From an uncultured Eggerthellaceae bacterium (GTDB taxonomy: Bacteria; Actinomycetota; Coriobacteriia; Coriobacteriales; Eggerthellaceae): DNA of 5,115 nt. A program made the translations under genes and the position numbers. The notes beneath the pieces were generated by a model, which was given only the letters and a program-made list of their open reading frames with translations, did not search any database and was not told the origin of the DNA. How positions within the stretch are numbered: the first letter of the stretch is position 1; the number at the start of each line of letters is the position of its first letter. Of this stretch, positions 4,781 to 5,115 are shown piece after piece. Location: the NCBI GenBank assembly GCA_946618265.1, contig CAMOLA010000095.1, positions 1 through 5,115 of the forward strand. The letters are read 5' to 3'.

Positions 4781-4963
4781 TTGCGTTCGCCCCGGCTCGT
4801 AGCGTAGAAGCGCGAATGATTCGCCCGTCATGACAGAGCAATTCTCCTTGCGGCAACCAAGCGTGGAAGCCGACGCCCGAGACATGGCGGCTGGTCGCGC
4901 CCTAGCGTTCCGCCCGGCGCTGGGCGAAGCGCTAGGGCGACACGCAAGGGAATCCCGATCGGA
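4781..4963. other. Intergenic gap between convergent genes
   Basis: I find no gene with a start signal here. The + frame opening at ATG 4830 stays open to the window edge but runs antisense to the conserved HAD phosphatase and has no ribosome binding site. The only structure is the long hairpin at 4898-4939 and a short AATCC/GGATT repeat at 4951-4965 overlapping the phosphatase stop. Confidence 0.6.
4898..4939. repeat. Long GC-rich hairpin between convergent genes
   Basis: CGCCCTAGCG (4898-4907) pairs perfectly with CGCTAGGGCG (4930-4939). Inside it TT/AG adds two pairs (one G-T), and CGCCC (4911-4915) pairs with GGGCG (4922-4926) after one mismatch, leaving a 6-nt loop. It lies between the ends of elp3 and the HAD phosphatase gene, where a bidirectional terminator is expected, but neither strand has a T tract after the stem. 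It may be a Rho-assisted terminator, an mRNA-stabilising structure or a dispersed repeat. Confidence 0.5.
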
Positions 4964-5115
4964 TTACAGCACGTCCTTTATGGCGCCGAGCAAGTCGTCG
5001 AACTCCTCGAATGCAGACAAATCCGGATTGTCTTGGATAATCGACTCGGTGCTGCGGAACAGGAAGCCCGCCTTGGACGCCCGAATCATGGCCAGGTCGT
5101 TGAAACTGTCCCCTG
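4964..5115 (-). CDS. thrH: ThrH-like HAD phosphatase (3' part)
   Basis: The last 49 codons and a TAA stop (4966-4964) are present; the gene begins beyond the right edge. The fragment starts exactly at HAD motif IV, GDSFND, whose acidic residues bind Mg2+. The following text, with AGFLF, a run resembling APENVIREFPQF (here STESIIQDNPDL), then FDDLLGAI, matches the C-terminal part of ThrH proteins, described as bifunctional phosphoserine phosphatase/homoserine phosphotransferase. The probable role is serine biosynthesis or phosphoryl transfer in the threonine branch, in the cytosol. The catalytic Asp of motif I is outside the window, so activity cannot be checked. It converges on elp3 across a 183-bp gap. 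The HAD assignment is firm; ThrH over a SerB-type phosphatase rests on the tail pattern alone. Confidence 0.75.
   Translation of the reverse strand, partial: GDSFNDLAMIRASKAGFLFRSTESIIQDNPDLSAFEEFDDLLGAIKDVL

Noticed and set aside
4601..4885. 94-codon open frame on the - strand reaching into the gap after elp3
   Set aside because: Most of it is antisense to the conserved GNAT domain of Elp3; there is no motif or ribosome binding site.
4830..5115. Open + frame from ATG 4830 to the window edge
   Set aside because: It runs through the hairpin and then antisense to the ThrH-like gene, with a composition typical of shadow frames and no Shine-Dalgarno.

Overview
The window looks like a chromosomal segment of a moderately GC-rich actinobacterium. 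The mix of Elp3, a ThrH-type phosphatase, an SDR oxidoreductase and small unassigned proteins, together with probable leaderless promoters, points me towards Coriobacteriia/Eggerthellaceae. That placement is inference; there is no rRNA or other taxonomic marker here. I see no tRNA or rRNA genes, CRISPR arrays, insertion sequences or phage genes.

Layout. Positions 1-74 (+) hold the last 23 codons of a membrane protein, followed by a hairpin and a clear rho-independent terminator (120-146). A short promoter region then drives a small two-helix membrane protein (215-553, +, GTG start). Its stop codon directly abuts the stop of a convergent gene (554-1162, -, TTG start) that resembles LURP-one/tubby-like proteins. 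A strong terminator (1203-1230, - strand) ends a classical SDR oxidoreductase (1274-2050, -), and the -10 box of the LURP-like gene lies just 2 bp beyond that stem. The 110-bp leader in front of the SDR carries two short inverted repeats that could be operators.

The centre of interest is a divergent pair. A Trm9/ABH8-like SAM-dependent methyltransferase (2161-2901, -) and a complete single-gene Elp3 (2954-4780, +; radical SAM plus GNAT) are separated by only 52 bp. In eukaryotes Elp3, within Elongator, makes cm5U at wobble U34 of tRNA and Trm9 methylates it to mcm5U. Finding both enzyme types back to back suggests a minimal two-gene bacterial route to a wobble-uridine methyl ester. Both genes have a -10-like hexamer ending exactly 6 nt before their ATG and no convincing Shine-Dalgarno, so both mRNAs may be leaderless. 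The other complete genes in the window have good ribosome binding sites.

After Elp3, a 183-bp gap with a long GC-rich hairpin (4898-4939) separates it from the convergent 3' end of a ThrH-like HAD phosphatase (4964-5115, -), which runs off the window.
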